DNA of 64,000 bases from Bacteroides luhongzhouii (lineage in GTDB: Bacteria > Bacteroidota > Bacteroidia > Bacteroidales > Bacteroidaceae). A program made the position numbers and the translations under genes. Of this stretch, positions 16,991 through 27,192 are shown piece by piece; the first letter of the stretch is position 1, and each line of letters begins with the position of its first letter. The notes beneath the pieces were generated by a model that saw only the letters and a list, made by a program, of their open reading frames with translations, was not told the DNA's origin and did not search any database. The stretch spans positions 5,580,001-5,644,000 of the forward strand of contig NZ_CP059973.1 of assembly GCF_009193295.2 (NCBI RefSeq). Direction: 5' to 3'.

Positions 16991-18187
16991 TTACTTTTGT
17001 TTTTCAATTCTTTCCACGATCTCACGAGTGAAAGCGGAAGTAGAGAGGGAGGTTCCATTCGGCATAAAACGGGCTAAATCGTGTGTAGCGCGAGCGTCCA
17101 GGAAGCTTTGTTCCAAGGCTTTCTCTATCAGAGCAGCCGCTTCTTTCCAGTCAAAATATTCGAGCATCATTACTGCCGAAAGGATAATAGAACAAGGGTT
17201 CACCACATCTTTTCCCGCAATATTGGGGGCTGTTCCATGAGTCGCTTCAAAGATGGCATGGCCTGTCTGGTAGTTGATATTTGCTCCCGGAGCGATACCG
17301 ATACCGCCTACCATAGCCGCCAATTGGTCGGAAACGTAGTCTCCGTTGAGGTTTAAGGTAGCTATCACGGAATATTCTTCGGGAATCAGGAGTGTATTTT
17401 GCAAGAAAGCATCCGCAATGCAATCTTTTATCACCAGTCTGCCATCTGCCAAAGCATCGCCAAATTCACGTTGTGCCAACTCGTAGCCCCATTTTTTGAA
17501 ACCACCTTCGGTAAACTTCATAATATTCCCTTTATGCACCAGCGTTACGGAAGGCAAATGATGGTCGAGCGCATACTGGCAGGCAGCACGCACAAGACGC
17601 TCCGTACCCTCACGTGATACAGGTTTCACACCGAAAGAAGAGGTCTCCGGGAAACGGACTTTTGTCACCCCCATTTCGTCTTTCAGGAATTGATAGAACT
17701 TTTCAGCTTCCGGAGTTCCGGCTTCCCATTCGATACCCGCATAAATATCTTCCGTATTTTCACGGAACACGCACATATTCACTTTCTCCGGTGATTTGAC
17801 AGGCGACTGTACTCCCTGATACCAACGAACCGGACGAAGACAGACGTATAAATCAAGTGTCTGACGCAATGCTACGTTCAACGAACGGATTCCACCTCCG
17901 ACAGGAGTAGTCAACGGACCCTTGATTCCTACCAGGTATTCCTGAAAGGTTTCCATCGTTTCATCCGGCAACCAGGAACCAGTCGCATTGAAGGCACGTT
18001 CTCCCGCCAACACTTCTTTCCATTCGATACGACGTTTGCCACCATAGGCTTTCCGGATAGCTGCGTCCACTACGGCTTGCATGGCAGGAGTTACTTCGGC
18101 TCCTACTCCATCGCCGGTAATATAAGGTACTGTAGGCACATCGGGCACCAACAACGTACCATCTGCTTGCATAGTTATTTTGCTCAT
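16991..18187 (-). CDS. icd: Isocitrate dehydrogenase (cofactor uncertain)
   Basis: 398 aa, resembling the E. coli Icd type. The substrate-binding region [22 protein letters not shown] is present in full, as are the [18 protein letters not shown] segment and the metal-binding Asp in [10 protein letters not shown]. The cofactor loop reads [11 protein letters not shown] where the NADP-dependent E. coli enzyme has HGTAPKYAGQD, and THDLAR where E. coli has TYDFER. Positions equivalent to Lys344, Tyr345 and Tyr391 are therefore Asn, Ile and His, while Arg395 is kept. NADP specificity cannot be assumed. It oxidatively decarboxylates isocitrate to 2-oxoglutarate. It lies 4 bp after aconitase and 20 bp before citrate synthase. 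Confidence 0.93.
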   Translation of the reverse strand: MSKITMQADGTLLVPDVPTVPYITGDGVGAEVTPAMQAVVDAAIRKAYGGKRRIEWKEVLAGERAFNATGSWLPDETMETFQEYLVGIKGPLTTPVGGGIRSLNVALRQTLDLYVCLRPVRWYQGVQSPVKSPEKVNMCVFRENTEDIYAGIEWEAGTPEAEKFYQFLKDEMGVTKVRFPETSSFGVKPVSREGTERLVRAACQYALDHHLPSVTLVHKGNIMKFTEGGFKKWGYELAQREFGDALADGRLVIKDCIADAFLQNTLLIPEEYSVIATLNLNGDYVSDQLAAMVGGIGIAPGANINYQTGHAIFEATHGTAPNIAGKDVVNPCSIILSAVMMLEYFDWKEAAALIEKALEQSFLDARATHDLARFMPNGTSLSTSAFTREIVERIEKQK

Positions 18188-18190
18188 TTT

Positions 18191-20434
18191 TTATCTTGCA
18201 TTTAAGGCAGAACCGGCACGGAACCAGGCTATCTGCTGTTCATTATATGTATGTTGCACTTCAAAACTTTCTTTCGTTCCATCTTCGTGATGAAGAACAA
18301 TCGTCAGATTGCGCCCCGGCGCAAAATGAACTAAACCTAATACGGATAGAAGATCGTGCTCCCGAATTTTGTCATAATCTGCTTTATCTATAAAAGTAAG
18401 AGCAAGCATTCCTTGTTTTTTCAGGTTCGTTTCGTGGATACGGGCAAAACTCTTAGCCAAAATGACACGTACATTGAGGAAGCGTGGTTCCATGGCTGCA
18501 TGTTCACGGCTGGAACCTTCTCCATAATTCTCTTCGGCAACAACAATAGAGGGAATACCTTCGGATTTATACATCTTTGCCGTACCGGAAACTGTTCCAT
18601 AAGTATTTGTTGAACGATTCCAAACATTGTTCGTTTCACCGTTAAAAGCATTGACAGCTCCCATCAGCATATTATCGGAAATATTCTCCAAATGTCCTCG
18701 GAAGCGGAGCCACGGACCTGCCATAGAGATATGGTCGGTAGTACATTTGCCCTGTGCTTTAATCAATAAAGGCATGTTCAGCAGGTCCTGTCCGTCCCAT
18801 GCCGGGAAAGGGGTCAGAAGCTGGAGACGTTGAGAATCCGGTTTTACCTTGATTTCCGTTTTTGCTCCATGTGGGGCGATATATCCCTCATTTCCCTGTT
18901 CAAAACCTTTCAAAGGGAGTTCATCTCCTACAGGCTCGGAGAGTTTCACTTTTTCTCCGTCATGATTCACCAATCTGTCTTTCAACGGATTGAAGCAAAG
19001 ATCACCGGCAATCGTTAACGCCATCGTTAGTTCCGGAGAAGCTACAAACGCATAGGTATTCGGATTACCGTCAGCACGTTTGGCAAAATTACGGTTGAAA
19101 GAGGTGACGATTGAGTTTTTCCGTGTCGGATCGTCCGTCTCACGTTTCCATTGACCGATACAAGGTCCACAAGCATTTGCCATAATCGTGGCTCCCAGCC
19201 GTTCAAAAGCTTCAATCATACCGTCTCTTTCGGCAGTAGCCCGGATTTGCTCCGAACCTGGATTAACAATCAGCGGAGCAGCGACGCTCAAATTCTTTTC
19301 TGTCACCTGCTTTGCCAGAGAAGCTGCACGGCTCAAATCCTGATAAGAAGAATTGGTACATGAGCCTATCAAGCCCACCTCCATTTTACGGGGGTAGCCG
19401 TTCAGTAACACTTTTTCTGCAAATTCAGAGATAGGAGTAGCAGCATCCGGTGTAAACGGTCCGTTTATATAAGGTTCGAGTTCCGACAAGTCAATTTCAA
19501 TTACACGGTCGTAATATTTGGATGGTTCATCGGTCACTATGTCATCTGCACGAAGGTCTGCATCAACAGATTCAGCCCAATCGACTACACAATTTCTTCC
19601 GGTAGCTCTCAAATAAGTAGCCATGCGTCCGTCAAACGGGAATAAAGAGGTAGTAGCTCCTACTTCAGCACCCATATTGCAAATGGTAGCTTTCCCGGTA
19701 GCAGAAAGGGATTCGGTTCCGGGACCAAAATATTCGATAATAGCATTCGTTCCTCCTTTTACGGTAAGGATGCCTGCCAGTTTCAGGATCACGTCTTTCG
19801 GAGAGGTCCACCCACTTAGCTTTCCGGTCAGACGGACACCGATAATCTTCGGCATTTTCAGCTCCCATTCCATTCCTGTCATCACATCCACGGCATCCGC
19901 GCCACCGACACCGATGGCTACCATACCCAGTCCGCCTGCATTAGGAGTATGAGAGTCTGTTCCCACCATCATACCGCCGGGGAAAGCATAGTTTTCGAGT
20001 ACTACCTGATGGATAATTCCTGCTCCCGGTTTCCAGAAGCCAATGCCATAACGGGAGGATACATCGCGGAGGAAATCATATACTTCTTCATTAGTCAATC
20101 TTGCCGTAGCAATATCCGCCTTTGCACCTTTATACGCCTGTATCAAGTGATCGCAATGCACTGTTGAGGGGACAGCCACTTGATCCTTGCCTGCATTCAT
20201 AAATTGAAGCAAAGCCATCTGTGCAGTCGCATCCTGCATAGCCACACGGTCGGGACGGAAATTCACATAATCCTCCCCCCGTTTGTAATCTTTTAAATCG
20301 GCTACATCATACAGATGAGCATACAAAATCTTCTCGGCCAACGTCAAAGGGCGTTTCAATATAGCCCGTACGTGTTCTACCTTTCCTTTATAAGCAGTGT
20401 AGAAAGCTTCTAACATAGTCACATCATATACCAT
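18191..20434 (-). CDS. acnA: Aconitate hydratase, mitochondrial-type
   Basis: 747 aa. The three 4Fe-4S cysteines are in [11 protein letters not shown] and [10 protein letters not shown]. Substrate motifs include [23 protein letters not shown] and, in the C-terminal swivel domain, [16 protein letters not shown]. In length and motif wording it resembles mitochondrial aconitase more than bacterial AcnA (about 890 aa) or AcnB. It interconverts citrate and isocitrate. It is the first gene of the acn-icd-gltA unit. A short palindrome GAACG-G-CGTTC at about 20473-20483 lies upstream and could be an operator, but it is too short to assert. No clear promoter box was found. Confidence 0.95.
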   Translation of the reverse strand: MVYDVTMLEAFYTAYKGKVEHVRAILKRPLTLAEKILYAHLYDVADLKDYKRGEDYVNFRPDRVAMQDATAQMALLQFMNAGKDQVAVPSTVHCDHLIQAYKGAKADIATARLTNEEVYDFLRDVSSRYGIGFWKPGAGIIHQVVLENYAFPGGMMVGTDSHTPNAGGLGMVAIGVGGADAVDVMTGMEWELKMPKIIGVRLTGKLSGWTSPKDVILKLAGILTVKGGTNAIIEYFGPGTESLSATGKATICNMGAEVGATTSLFPFDGRMATYLRATGRNCVVDWAESVDADLRADDIVTDEPSKYYDRVIEIDLSELEPYINGPFTPDAATPISEFAEKVLLNGYPRKMEVGLIGSCTNSSYQDLSRAASLAKQVTEKNLSVAAPLIVNPGSEQIRATAERDGMIEAFERLGATIMANACGPCIGQWKRETDDPTRKNSIVTSFNRNFAKRADGNPNTYAFVASPELTMALTIAGDLCFNPLKDRLVNHDGEKVKLSEPVGDELPLKGFEQGNEGYIAPHGAKTEIKVKPDSQRLQLLTPFPAWDGQDLLNMPLLIKAQGKCTTDHISMAGPWLRFRGHLENISDNMLMGAVNAFNGETNNVWNRSTNTYGTVSGTAKMYKSEGIPSIVVAEENYGEGSSREHAAMEPRFLNVRVILAKSFARIHETNLKKQGMLALTFIDKADYDKIREHDLLSVLGLVHFAPGRNLTIVLHHEDGTKESFEVQHTYNEQQIAWFRAGSALNAR

Positions 20435-20535
20435 ATTGCTTTATCTTTTTGGAGTCTATCTATAAAAATAACGAACGGCGTTCAAGTAATGTTTAACAAA
20501 ATGAAATATTTTTTCTACCCGGAACGAAGATTTGT

Positions 20536-20543
20536 TACCTTTG
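20536..20543 (+). promoter_or_regulatory. Promoter -7 box for the helicase gene
   Basis: TACCTTTG (consensus TAnnTTTG), about 105 bp upstream of the ATG at 20648 and within the divergent gap to aconitase. No good -33 box. Confidence 0.5.
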
Positions 20544-20647
20544 CGCCCAGTCAAGTACGAAATCATATATATGCACAGTTATTTTACAATACTAATTTCA
20601 GTCATACATCGTACACCGTCTAATCGTAAATATATAACCAGTTACTA

Positions 20648-22534
20648 ATGAGTAATAATCCGAAAAGTCCAATTATAGACCTTCAGCAACAGCAACTCCT
20701 CCTGCGGATGGAGTACGAATATGAGAAGGAAGAATTTAAGCGGCAGACCGAAACAATGGGCGTTGCCCGTAAAGTGAAACGTGGTCTCTGCTGGTATCCT
20801 GTCTCTCTTGGCCGAGGTTACTACAATTCGCTGAATCAACTTGTAATAGATATTACACGGACCGAAAATAAAGAAATAGAGCATTCCTTTGAGTTTGGCC
20901 GTCCAGTTTGCTTTTTCCACCAGTCATTCGAAGGAAAAGTGAAATATATGGATTTCATCGCTACCGTCAGCTTTGCCGACGAGGAACGAATGGTCGTAGT
21001 ACTTCCCGGAGCGGGAGCTTTAACGGAACTGCAAACTGACGGTATACTAGGGGTACAACTTTATTTTGACGAGACATCGTACCGAGCCATGTTTGAGGCA
21101 TTGGAAGACACGATACGCGCCAAAGACAACCGCCTGGCGGAACTGCGCGACACTTTGCTGGGTACTCAAAAACCGGGATTCCGCGAATTATATCCTGTCC
21201 GTTTTCCATGGCTGAACAGTACACAGGAAACAGCAGTCAACAAGGTGCTTTGTACGCGTGACGTATCTATTGTTCACGGTCCTCCGGGAACCGGGAAGAC
21301 AACGACTCTTGTCGAAGCGATTTACGAAACATTACACCGGGAGCCACAAGTGCTTGTCTGTGCGCAAAGCAACACGGCTGTCGACTGGATTTGTGAGAAA
21401 CTGGTAGACCGGGGAGTACCCGTGCTCCGCATTGGAAATCCGACCCGAGTCAACGACAAAATGCTTTCATCTACCTACGAACGCCGGTTTGAAAGCCATC
21501 CGGCCTATCCGGAACTTTGGGGAATCCGCAAATCTATCCGCGAAATGGGAAGCCGGATGCGCCGGGGTAGTTATTCTGAACGGGAAGGAATGCGTAATCG
21601 CATGAGCCGTCTCCGCGACCGCGCTACGGAGTTGGAAATACAAATCAATGCCGATCTTTTCGACAATGCCCGCGTAATTGCTTCTACCCTGGTCAGCAGC
21701 AACCACCGCCTGCTCAACGGACGTCGTTTTCCGACTTTATTCATCGACGAAGCTGCACAAGCCCTCGAAGCAGCCTGCTGGATCGCTATCCGCAAAGCAG
21801 ACCGGGTCATCCTTGCAGGAGATCATTGTCAGCTTCCGCCAACTATCAAATGTATAGAAGCTTCCCGTGGAGGATTGGATCATACGTTAATGGAAAAAGT
21901 GGTTCAACAAAAGCCTTCTGCGGTCTCTCTATTAAAAGTACAGTACAGAATGCATGAAGCCATCATGCAGTTTCCCTCCGACTGGTTCTATCATGGAGAA
22001 CTGGAGGCTGCTCCGGAAGTACGCTATCGGGGGATTCTTGATTTCGACACTCCCATGAACTGGATCGATACTTCAGAGATGGACTTTCACGAAGATTTTG
22101 TAGGCGAAAGCTTCGGACGCATCAATAAACAGGAAGCTAACCTACTACTGCAAGAACTGGAAGCTTACATCGAGCGTATCGGCAAAGAACGGATATTGGA
22201 TGAAAGAATTGATTTCGGTCTGATTTCGCCATACAAGGCACAAGTGCAATATTTGAGAGGAAAAATAAAAGGGAGCAGCTTTTTACGTCCTTTCCGCAGT
22301 CTCATCACCGTGAATACGGTAGACGGCTTTCAGGGACAAGAGCGAGACGTTATTTTCATCAGTCTCGTACGTGCCAACGAAGACGGACAAATCGGATTTC
22401 TAAATGACTTGCGAAGAATGAATGTAGCGATTACACGGGCACGAATGAAACTTGTTATATTAGGAGATGCCTCCACCCTTACCAAGCATCCTTTCTATAA
22501 AAGATTGATGTTATTCATTAAAAAAGAGGATTAA
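20648..22534 (+). CDS. Superfamily 1B DNA/RNA helicase, UPF1/SMUBP2-like
   Basis: 628 aa. Ordered SF1 motifs are visible: GPPGTGKTTTLVEAIY (Walker A, about residue 215), LVCAQSNTAVDWICEKL (motif Ia), LFIDEAAQALEAACW (Walker B), LAGDHCQLPPT (motif III), VQYRMHEAIMQFPSDWFY (motif IV region), VDGFQGQERDVIFISLVRAN (motif V) and NVAITRARMKLVILGD (motif VI). The DEAA and QYRMH signatures are those of the UPF1/IGHMBP2 group rather than UvrD. The N-terminal ~190 residues form the accessory beta-barrel part. It probably unwinds nucleic acid 5' to 3'. It stands alone between convergent neighbours, and its stop codon lies inside a hairpin. Confidence 0.9.
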   Translation: MSNNPKSPIIDLQQQQLLLRMEYEYEKEEFKRQTETMGVARKVKRGLCWYPVSLGRGYYNSLNQLVIDITRTENKEIEHSFEFGRPVCFFHQSFEGKVKYMDFIATVSFADEERMVVVLPGAGALTELQTDGILGVQLYFDETSYRAMFEALEDTIRAKDNRLAELRDTLLGTQKPGFRELYPVRFPWLNSTQETAVNKVLCTRDVSIVHGPPGTGKTTTLVEAIYETLHREPQVLVCAQSNTAVDWICEKLVDRGVPVLRIGNPTRVNDKMLSSTYERRFESHPAYPELWGIRKSIREMGSRMRRGSYSEREGMRNRMSRLRDRATELEIQINADLFDNARVIASTLVSSNHRLLNGRRFPTLFIDEAAQALEAACWIAIRKADRVILAGDHCQLPPTIKCIEASRGGLDHTLMEKVVQQKPSAVSLLKVQYRMHEAIMQFPSDWFYHGELEAAPEVRYRGILDFDTPMNWIDTSEMDFHEDFVGESFGRINKQEANLLLQELEAYIERIGKERILDERIDFGLISPYKAQVQYLRGKIKGSSFLRPFRSLITVNTVDGFQGQERDVIFISLVRANEDGQIGFLNDLRRMNVAITRARMKLVILGDASTLTKHPFYKRLMLFIKKED

Positions 22535-22849
22535 AATAATCCTCCTCTTGACAAAATCCACTTTCTCACGAAACCAAACTTCATTTAACACAAACAAAAC
22601 AAACAATATTTTACATCAGTACTATTCCTTTATTTTAAAAGTCAATAAACGACTCTTACTTTCAAATATATATGATACAGATCTTAACAAGAAATATCAA
22701 CTTACACAATGAAAAAACATACAAAATCACCACTTCTGATAAATCAAAAGCAGAGCCATTTGTTTATATAGTCAGTTATGTAGATCATTCTTCGGGGTTG
22801 GTTAATTATTTCATACTTCTTGTTTATTTTATCTGATGGTGCAAAGATA
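22520..22849 (-). ncRNA. Candidate orphan small transcript between helicase and ilvC
   Basis: The 467-bp gap has no protein gene. On the minus strand a promoter box TATCTTTG (22842-22849) faces left. At the other end GAGGATTA-TTT-TAATCCTC (22526-22544 region) is followed by TTTTTT (22525 down to 22520), a textbook terminator for a minus-strand RNA and not for the plus-strand helicase, since its plus-strand tail is not U-rich. The predicted RNA is about 310 nt. It contains only very short frames (none above about 17 codons) and is AT-rich, so it is more likely an sRNA than an mRNA. Confidence 0.4.
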
Positions 22850-22947
22850 AACATAAGCTTGCATTTTTTATCCATATAATCAATATATTTTTGAAAAAAG
22901 ATTTCGGAAAGCTTCATTTATACATTTCTAAATCTCTTTTTAACTAA

Positions 22948-22978
22948 AAAGGGAGAAAGCGAACAGCCCTCTCCCTTT
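22948..22978 (-). terminator. Terminator of the ilv operon
   Basis: AAAGGGAGA (22948-22956) pairs with TCTCCCTTT (22970-22978), loop 13 nt. On the minus strand the stem ends in TTTTTAG. It lies 24 bp after the ilvC stop. Confidence 0.85.
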
Positions 22979-23001
22979 ATAAACTTGTATAATTTACCTA
23001 G

Positions 23002-24045
23002 TTAATTATTTTCCGGACGAAGTTTACGAACAGTTACGGCAGTCTGCCACATTTCGCTTTCACGCAACTGACGGAGCTCCTCGTTCAGTTTTTCACGATA
23101 ATCAGGCTGTGAATTACTGTCGATAGAAATCTGTGCTTCGTTACCAGTCTTCACACTGTTATATAATTTTTCAACTACCGGCTTGACAGCATCGTGGAAT
23201 GGGCCCATCCAATCAAGAGCACCACGCTGAGCAGTAGTAGAACAGTTAGCATACATCCAATCCATACCGTTCTTTGCGAACAACGGCATCAATGACTGCG
23301 TCAGTTCTTCCACTGTTTCATTAAATGCTTCAGAAGGAGTATGACCGTTTTCACGCAATACTTCGTACTGTGCCAACAGCAAACCTTGGATAGCCCCCAT
23401 CAATGAACCACGTTCACCTGTCAAGTCAGAAGTAGCTTCACGTTGGAAAGTTGTTTCGAACAGATAACCGGAACCGATACCGATACCCAGCGCGATGGTT
23501 CTTTCGTAAGCCTTGCCTGTAACATCCTGATAGATAGCATAAGAAGAGTTCAAGCCACGTCCTTCGAGGAACATAGTACGCAAAGATGTACCTGAACCTT
23601 TAGGAGCAACCATGATGACGTCGATATCAGCAGGAGGAACTACGCCTGTACGGTCGTTCCAAGTGATAGCAAAGCCGTGTGAGAAATAAAGAGCTTTTCC
23701 GGCAGTCAGGTAAGGCTTGATAGTAGGCCATACTGACATTACTGCTGCGTCAGACAGCAGGCACATTACAATAGTACCTTTCTCGCAAGCTTCTTCGATG
23801 CCGAATAAAGTTTCACCCGGCACCCATCCGTCTGCAACTGCTTTATCGTATGTTTTTCCTTCACGTTGACCAACGATTACATTGAAACCGTTATCACGTA
23901 AGTTCAGTGCCTGTCCAGGCCCCTGTACGCCATAACCGATTACAGCGATTGTTTCATTTTTCAATACTTCACGAGCTTTTTCCAATGGAAATTCGTCACG
24001 GATTACTACAGTTTCAGTAGTACCTCCAAAATTCAACTGTGCCAT
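23002..24045 (-). CDS. ilvC: Ketol-acid reductoisomerase
   Basis: 347 aa from the ATG at 24043-24045 (MAQLNFGGTTETVVI). A frame-extending ATG at 24120 lies inside the thioesterase gene and is rejected. The Rossmann motif IGYGVQGPGQALNLRDNG is at about residue 35, and VAPKGSGTSLR and the C-terminal knotted domain with TSDLTGERG and GNEAQISID follow. It converts acetolactate or aceto-hydroxybutyrate to the dihydroxy acids, using NAD(P)H and magnesium. It is the last gene of the ilv operon, 67 bp after the thioesterase, and is followed by a terminator. Control is expected from the attenuator ahead of ilvD. Confidence 0.95.
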   Translation of the reverse strand: MAQLNFGGTTETVVIRDEFPLEKAREVLKNETIAVIGYGVQGPGQALNLRDNGFNVIVGQREGKTYDKAVADGWVPGETLFGIEEACEKGTIVMCLLSDAAVMSVWPTIKPYLTAGKALYFSHGFAITWNDRTGVVPPADIDVIMVAPKGSGTSLRTMFLEGRGLNSSYAIYQDVTGKAYERTIALGIGIGSGYLFETTFQREATSDLTGERGSLMGAIQGLLLAQYEVLRENGHTPSEAFNETVEELTQSLMPLFAKNGMDWMYANCSTTAQRGALDWMGPFHDAVKPVVEKLYNSVKTGNEAQISIDSNSQPDYREKLNEELRQLRESEMWQTAVTVRKLRPENN

Positions 24046-24112
24046 TTTCTTTTTGTTTTTAGTTTTTGATGACTTACGCCATCCGTTATTAATTGATTTT
24101 ATATTCTCACAT

Positions 24113-24856
24113 TTATTCAAATATCACTTTCGAGCGGCAAACAACTTCGTTACCATTCTTCTTCACTTCTACGTGAAACTCGTTTGCGCTCACTTCATCG
24201 CAGAAGAAAGAGAGTTCATCGCCAAAATAACTTTCGGCCACATATGCCATTTCAAAACGACGGATACGTTTGGTCTTATACAGTTCAATCGGAAACAAAT
24301 CAAGGATATGCTCGATGTAACGGATGCTGTTCACATGACCATTGATATCTATATCACTGTATTTTGCCGTCAGAGTAGCTATCGGCTGATCGCTTGTCAC
24401 TTTGATGCGTGAAGGCTTTTCAATAGGGCAAGGTTCATCACAGACATAGTCTACGATACTTCCTCCGTGCAAGGTCAACAAATCGGCCGGCTTGCGGGTA
24501 TTAAGATTAATCATTGCCCATACGGAACGTGCGTAACCAATCTTCTTCCCATTCTTATCAATGATAGCAAAATTACGGTCCGTAAACAGGCGGTAGACAT
24601 TTTCCACCCACGTCTGAACAGAGAAATTCTCATACTGATAAGGCATTTCATCCAGCTCAATGGCCAGACGTGAAAGCACCCATGTGTAATTATCCTCATT
24701 CAGCGTTGCAATACCAAAGCCACGGTCATTGGCGTGAAAACCTGCACAATTCAGCAGATGATTTCCCAGTACACCCATGGTCAGACGTCCGTTGAAGTCT
24801 ACATGAAACGGTTCTGCCACAAACTGATAAGTTCCTATTCTATTTTCTTCACTCAT
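24113..24856 (-). CDS. Acyl-ACP thioesterase
   Basis: 247 aa. Two hot-dog domains of the FatA/FatB-type acyl-ACP thioesterase family: an N-terminal half around GNHLLNCAGFHANDRGFG and a C-terminal half with DINGHVNSIRYIEHILDLFP, the NxHxN-like active-site region of the second domain (Asp, Asn and His visible). It is expected to release fatty acids from acyl carrier protein in the cytoplasm. From memory, a B. thetaiotaomicron homologue (BT_2075) has a solved structure. It is embedded in the ilv operon, 5 bp after ilvN and before ilvC. That suggests a link between branched-chain precursor supply and iso/anteiso fatty acids, which is inference. Confidence 0.88.
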   Translation of the reverse strand: MSEENRIGTYQFVAEPFHVDFNGRLTMGVLGNHLLNCAGFHANDRGFGIATLNEDNYTWVLSRLAIELDEMPYQYENFSVQTWVENVYRLFTDRNFAIIDKNGKKIGYARSVWAMINLNTRKPADLLTLHGGSIVDYVCDEPCPIEKPSRIKVTSDQPIATLTAKYSDIDINGHVNSIRYIEHILDLFPIELYKTKRIRRFEMAYVAESYFGDELSFFCDEVSANEFHVEVKKNGNEVVCRSKVIFE

Positions 24857-24861
24857 TATTC

Positions 24862-25419
24862 TTATTGGTTTTTACTTTGGTTATACATAGCTTCCCGCCC
24901 ATCGAGAAACTCGTTCACCCGTTCAAAGCAACTGGTAGTAATCGCTACACGTCCCGAACGAACAAACTGCAAAACACAATTCAAAGCCTTCAGTTCACCA
25001 TAGAGCGAGGTTATATCTTCGCTCATTCCATTTTTCTCGACAATAGAAAATACCGGATTGACTTCCACTACACGGGCATTGTATCTACGGATGAGCTTGG
25101 ATGCTTCCGGATTCTCCTGAAAAGCAGGAGTAGACACCTTATATAATGCAATCTCGTGGAAATAAATTTCGTCCTCGGTGAAATAATGTGCCTGTATCAC
25201 GTCGATTTTCTTTTCGATCTGTTTCACTACCTTCTCAATGGTGTCCTTATCAGTCCAGGCTGTTATCGTATACTTATGTACACCTTTAATAGAAGAAGCA
25301 GATACATTCAGACTCTCAATATTTATTTGCCGACGGGTAAATACAGCAGTTACCTGATTCAGCAAACCGGCTATATTTTCGGAATGAACTATTATCGTAT
25401 ATAATGTCTTATCACTCAT
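24862..25419 (-). CDS. ilvN: Acetolactate synthase small regulatory subunit
   Basis: 185 aa. The N-terminal ACT domain (about residues 5-80) reads LYTIIVHSENIAGLLNQVTAVF with the typical INIESLNVSAS strand. A second half carries ARVVEVNPVFSIVEKNG, as in long-form IlvN/IlvH. It binds valine and adjusts feedback inhibition of the IlvB catalytic subunit, which lies 56 bp upstream. The spacer between them contains no recognisable signal. It is followed after 5 bp by the thioesterase. Confidence 0.92.
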   Translation of the reverse strand: MSDKTLYTIIVHSENIAGLLNQVTAVFTRRQINIESLNVSASSIKGVHKYTITAWTDKDTIEKVVKQIEKKIDVIQAHYFTEDEIYFHEIALYKVSTPAFQENPEASKLIRRYNARVVEVNPVFSIVEKNGMSEDITSLYGELKALNCVLQFVRSGRVAITTSCFERVNEFLDGREAMYNQSKNQ

Positions 25420-25475
25420 AATCCTAAATTTAAATTGCGAACTTTCAATCTTCCATTCTCAACTCTCAACCTCTC

Positions 25476-27170
25476 CTAGCACTCCAGCAACATCTGGTTT
25501 ACCGAACCGCCCGGAGGAGTCATCGGTAAAACATTGCCTTCTTCCACCACGCAGGCTTCGAGCAGGAACGGACCGTCCGTTGCAAGCATTTCAGCAATAG
25601 CTTCCTTCAGTTCTTCACGAGTGAAAACACGCTTGGAAGGAATATCATAAGCCGAGGCCACTTTCATATAATCCGGATTCAACATCGGGGTAAACGAATA
25701 GCGACGGTTGAAAAACATAGCTTGCCACTGACGTACGTTTCCGAGGTAATTATTGTTCAGACAGATAATCTTCACCGGAGCTTTCTGCTCCATAATCGTA
25801 CCCAGTTCCTGAATATTCATTTGCAGTCCGCCATCTCCCATAAATACGCATACGGTACGTTCCGGTGCTCCGAAAGTTGCCCCGATAGCTGCGGGAAGAC
25901 CGAAGCCCATTGTTCCAAGTCCTCCGGAAGTAATGATACTGCGTTCTTTCGTATATTTAAAGTAGCGTGCAGATATCATCTGATTTTGACCTACATCTGT
26001 GACCAAAACAGCTTCATGGTGAGTAGCGTCACTTACCGCACGTACCACTTCCCCCATACTCAAAGAGTTTGTTGCAGGATGAAGTTCGGGACGGATTACT
26101 TTTTCCTCCTCTACTTTCTCATATTCTTTGAAGCTATCAATCCATTCGGTATGAGTTTTCTTTTTCAGGAGTTTCGTCACAGAAGCCAACGTTTCCTTAC
26201 AATCTCCCAATACAGCTACATCTACCTTTACATTCTTATTAACTTCCGCAGGATCGATATCAAAGTGAATCACTTTTGCCTGTTTGGCATAAGTAGCCAA
26301 ATTACCGGTCACACGGTCGTCAAAACGCATACCGACAGCAATCAGTACATCGCATTTATTGGTATTGATATTCGGCCCCAGATTGCCGTGCATACCCAAC
26401 ATACCTTTATTCAGCGGATGTTCTGTCGGCAAAGCCGAAAGTCCGAGCAGCGTACAGCCCGCAGGCATATCCGCTTTTTCGATAAACTCACGTAACTCGC
26501 CCTGTGCATTTCCCAATTCAACGCCCTGTCCCACCAATACAAGCGGACGTTCGGCGTTATTAATCAGTTCGGCAGCAGCCTGTACAGACTCCTCGTCCGT
26601 GTCGGGAACAGGAACATAACTACGGATAAAATCGACTTTCGTCGGTTCGTATTTCGTTTTCTCTACTTGCGCATTCTTGGCAAAGTCCAGTACCACCGGA
26701 CCGGGACGACCACTACGGGCAATGTAAAACGCACGTGCTACCGCCCAAGCTACATCTTCCGCACGGCGGATCTGATAACTCCATTTTGCGATCGGCTGCG
26801 TGATACCTACCAGGTCAACTTCCTGAAAAGCATCTGTTCCGAGAAAGCCTGTTCCTACCTGTCCGGCAATCACTACGATAGGCGTACTATCAATCATCGC
26901 ATCTGCAATGCCTGTTACCGTATTGGTTGCTCCGGGACCGCTCGTCACCAGGCAAACACCTACTTCACCCGATACACGGGCATAACCCTGTGCCGCATGA
27001 GCTGCTCCCTGTTCGTGACGAACCAAGATATGGTTCAATATATTTTGATGATCGTACAAGGCATCGAATACCGGCATAATAGAGCCACCGGGATAACCAA
27101 AGATGGTAGTCACTCCCTGATGTTCCAAAGAACGCATCAGAGCCTCTGCACCTGTTATTAAATCTTTCAT
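25476..27170 (-). CDS. ilvB: Acetolactate synthase large catalytic subunit
   Basis: 564 aa, a ThDP-dependent enzyme. The catalytic Glu lies in RHEQGAAHAAQGYAR near residue 50. The ThDP/magnesium motif is GDGGLQMNIQELGTI with NNNYLGNVRQW. The FAD-binding middle domain lies between them. It condenses two pyruvates, or pyruvate with 2-oxobutyrate, as the first common step of Val, Leu and Ile synthesis. It lies 108 bp after ilvD. The gap holds a 13-bp inverted repeat, which may act as a processing or regulatory hairpin within the operon. Confidence 0.95.
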   Translation of the reverse strand: MKDLITGAEALMRSLEHQGVTTIFGYPGGSIMPVFDALYDHQNILNHILVRHEQGAAHAAQGYARVSGEVGVCLVTSGPGATNTVTGIADAMIDSTPIVVIAGQVGTGFLGTDAFQEVDLVGITQPIAKWSYQIRRAEDVAWAVARAFYIARSGRPGPVVLDFAKNAQVEKTKYEPTKVDFIRSYVPVPDTDEESVQAAAELINNAERPLVLVGQGVELGNAQGELREFIEKADMPAGCTLLGLSALPTEHPLNKGMLGMHGNLGPNINTNKCDVLIAVGMRFDDRVTGNLATYAKQAKVIHFDIDPAEVNKNVKVDVAVLGDCKETLASVTKLLKKKTHTEWIDSFKEYEKVEEEKVIRPELHPATNSLSMGEVVRAVSDATHHEAVLVTDVGQNQMISARYFKYTKERSIITSGGLGTMGFGLPAAIGATFGAPERTVCVFMGDGGLQMNIQELGTIMEQKAPVKIICLNNNYLGNVRQWQAMFFNRRYSFTPMLNPDYMKVASAYDIPSKRVFTREELKEAIAEMLATDGPFLLEACVVEEGNVLPMTPPGGSVNQMLLEC

Positions 27171-27192
27171 ATTTACGATTTGACTATTTACT

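Noticed and set aside
22709..22771. 20-codon frame on the plus strand as a leader peptide
   Set aside because: No promoter, hairpin pair or downstream amino-acid gene on that strand; codon content is not biased to one amino acid.
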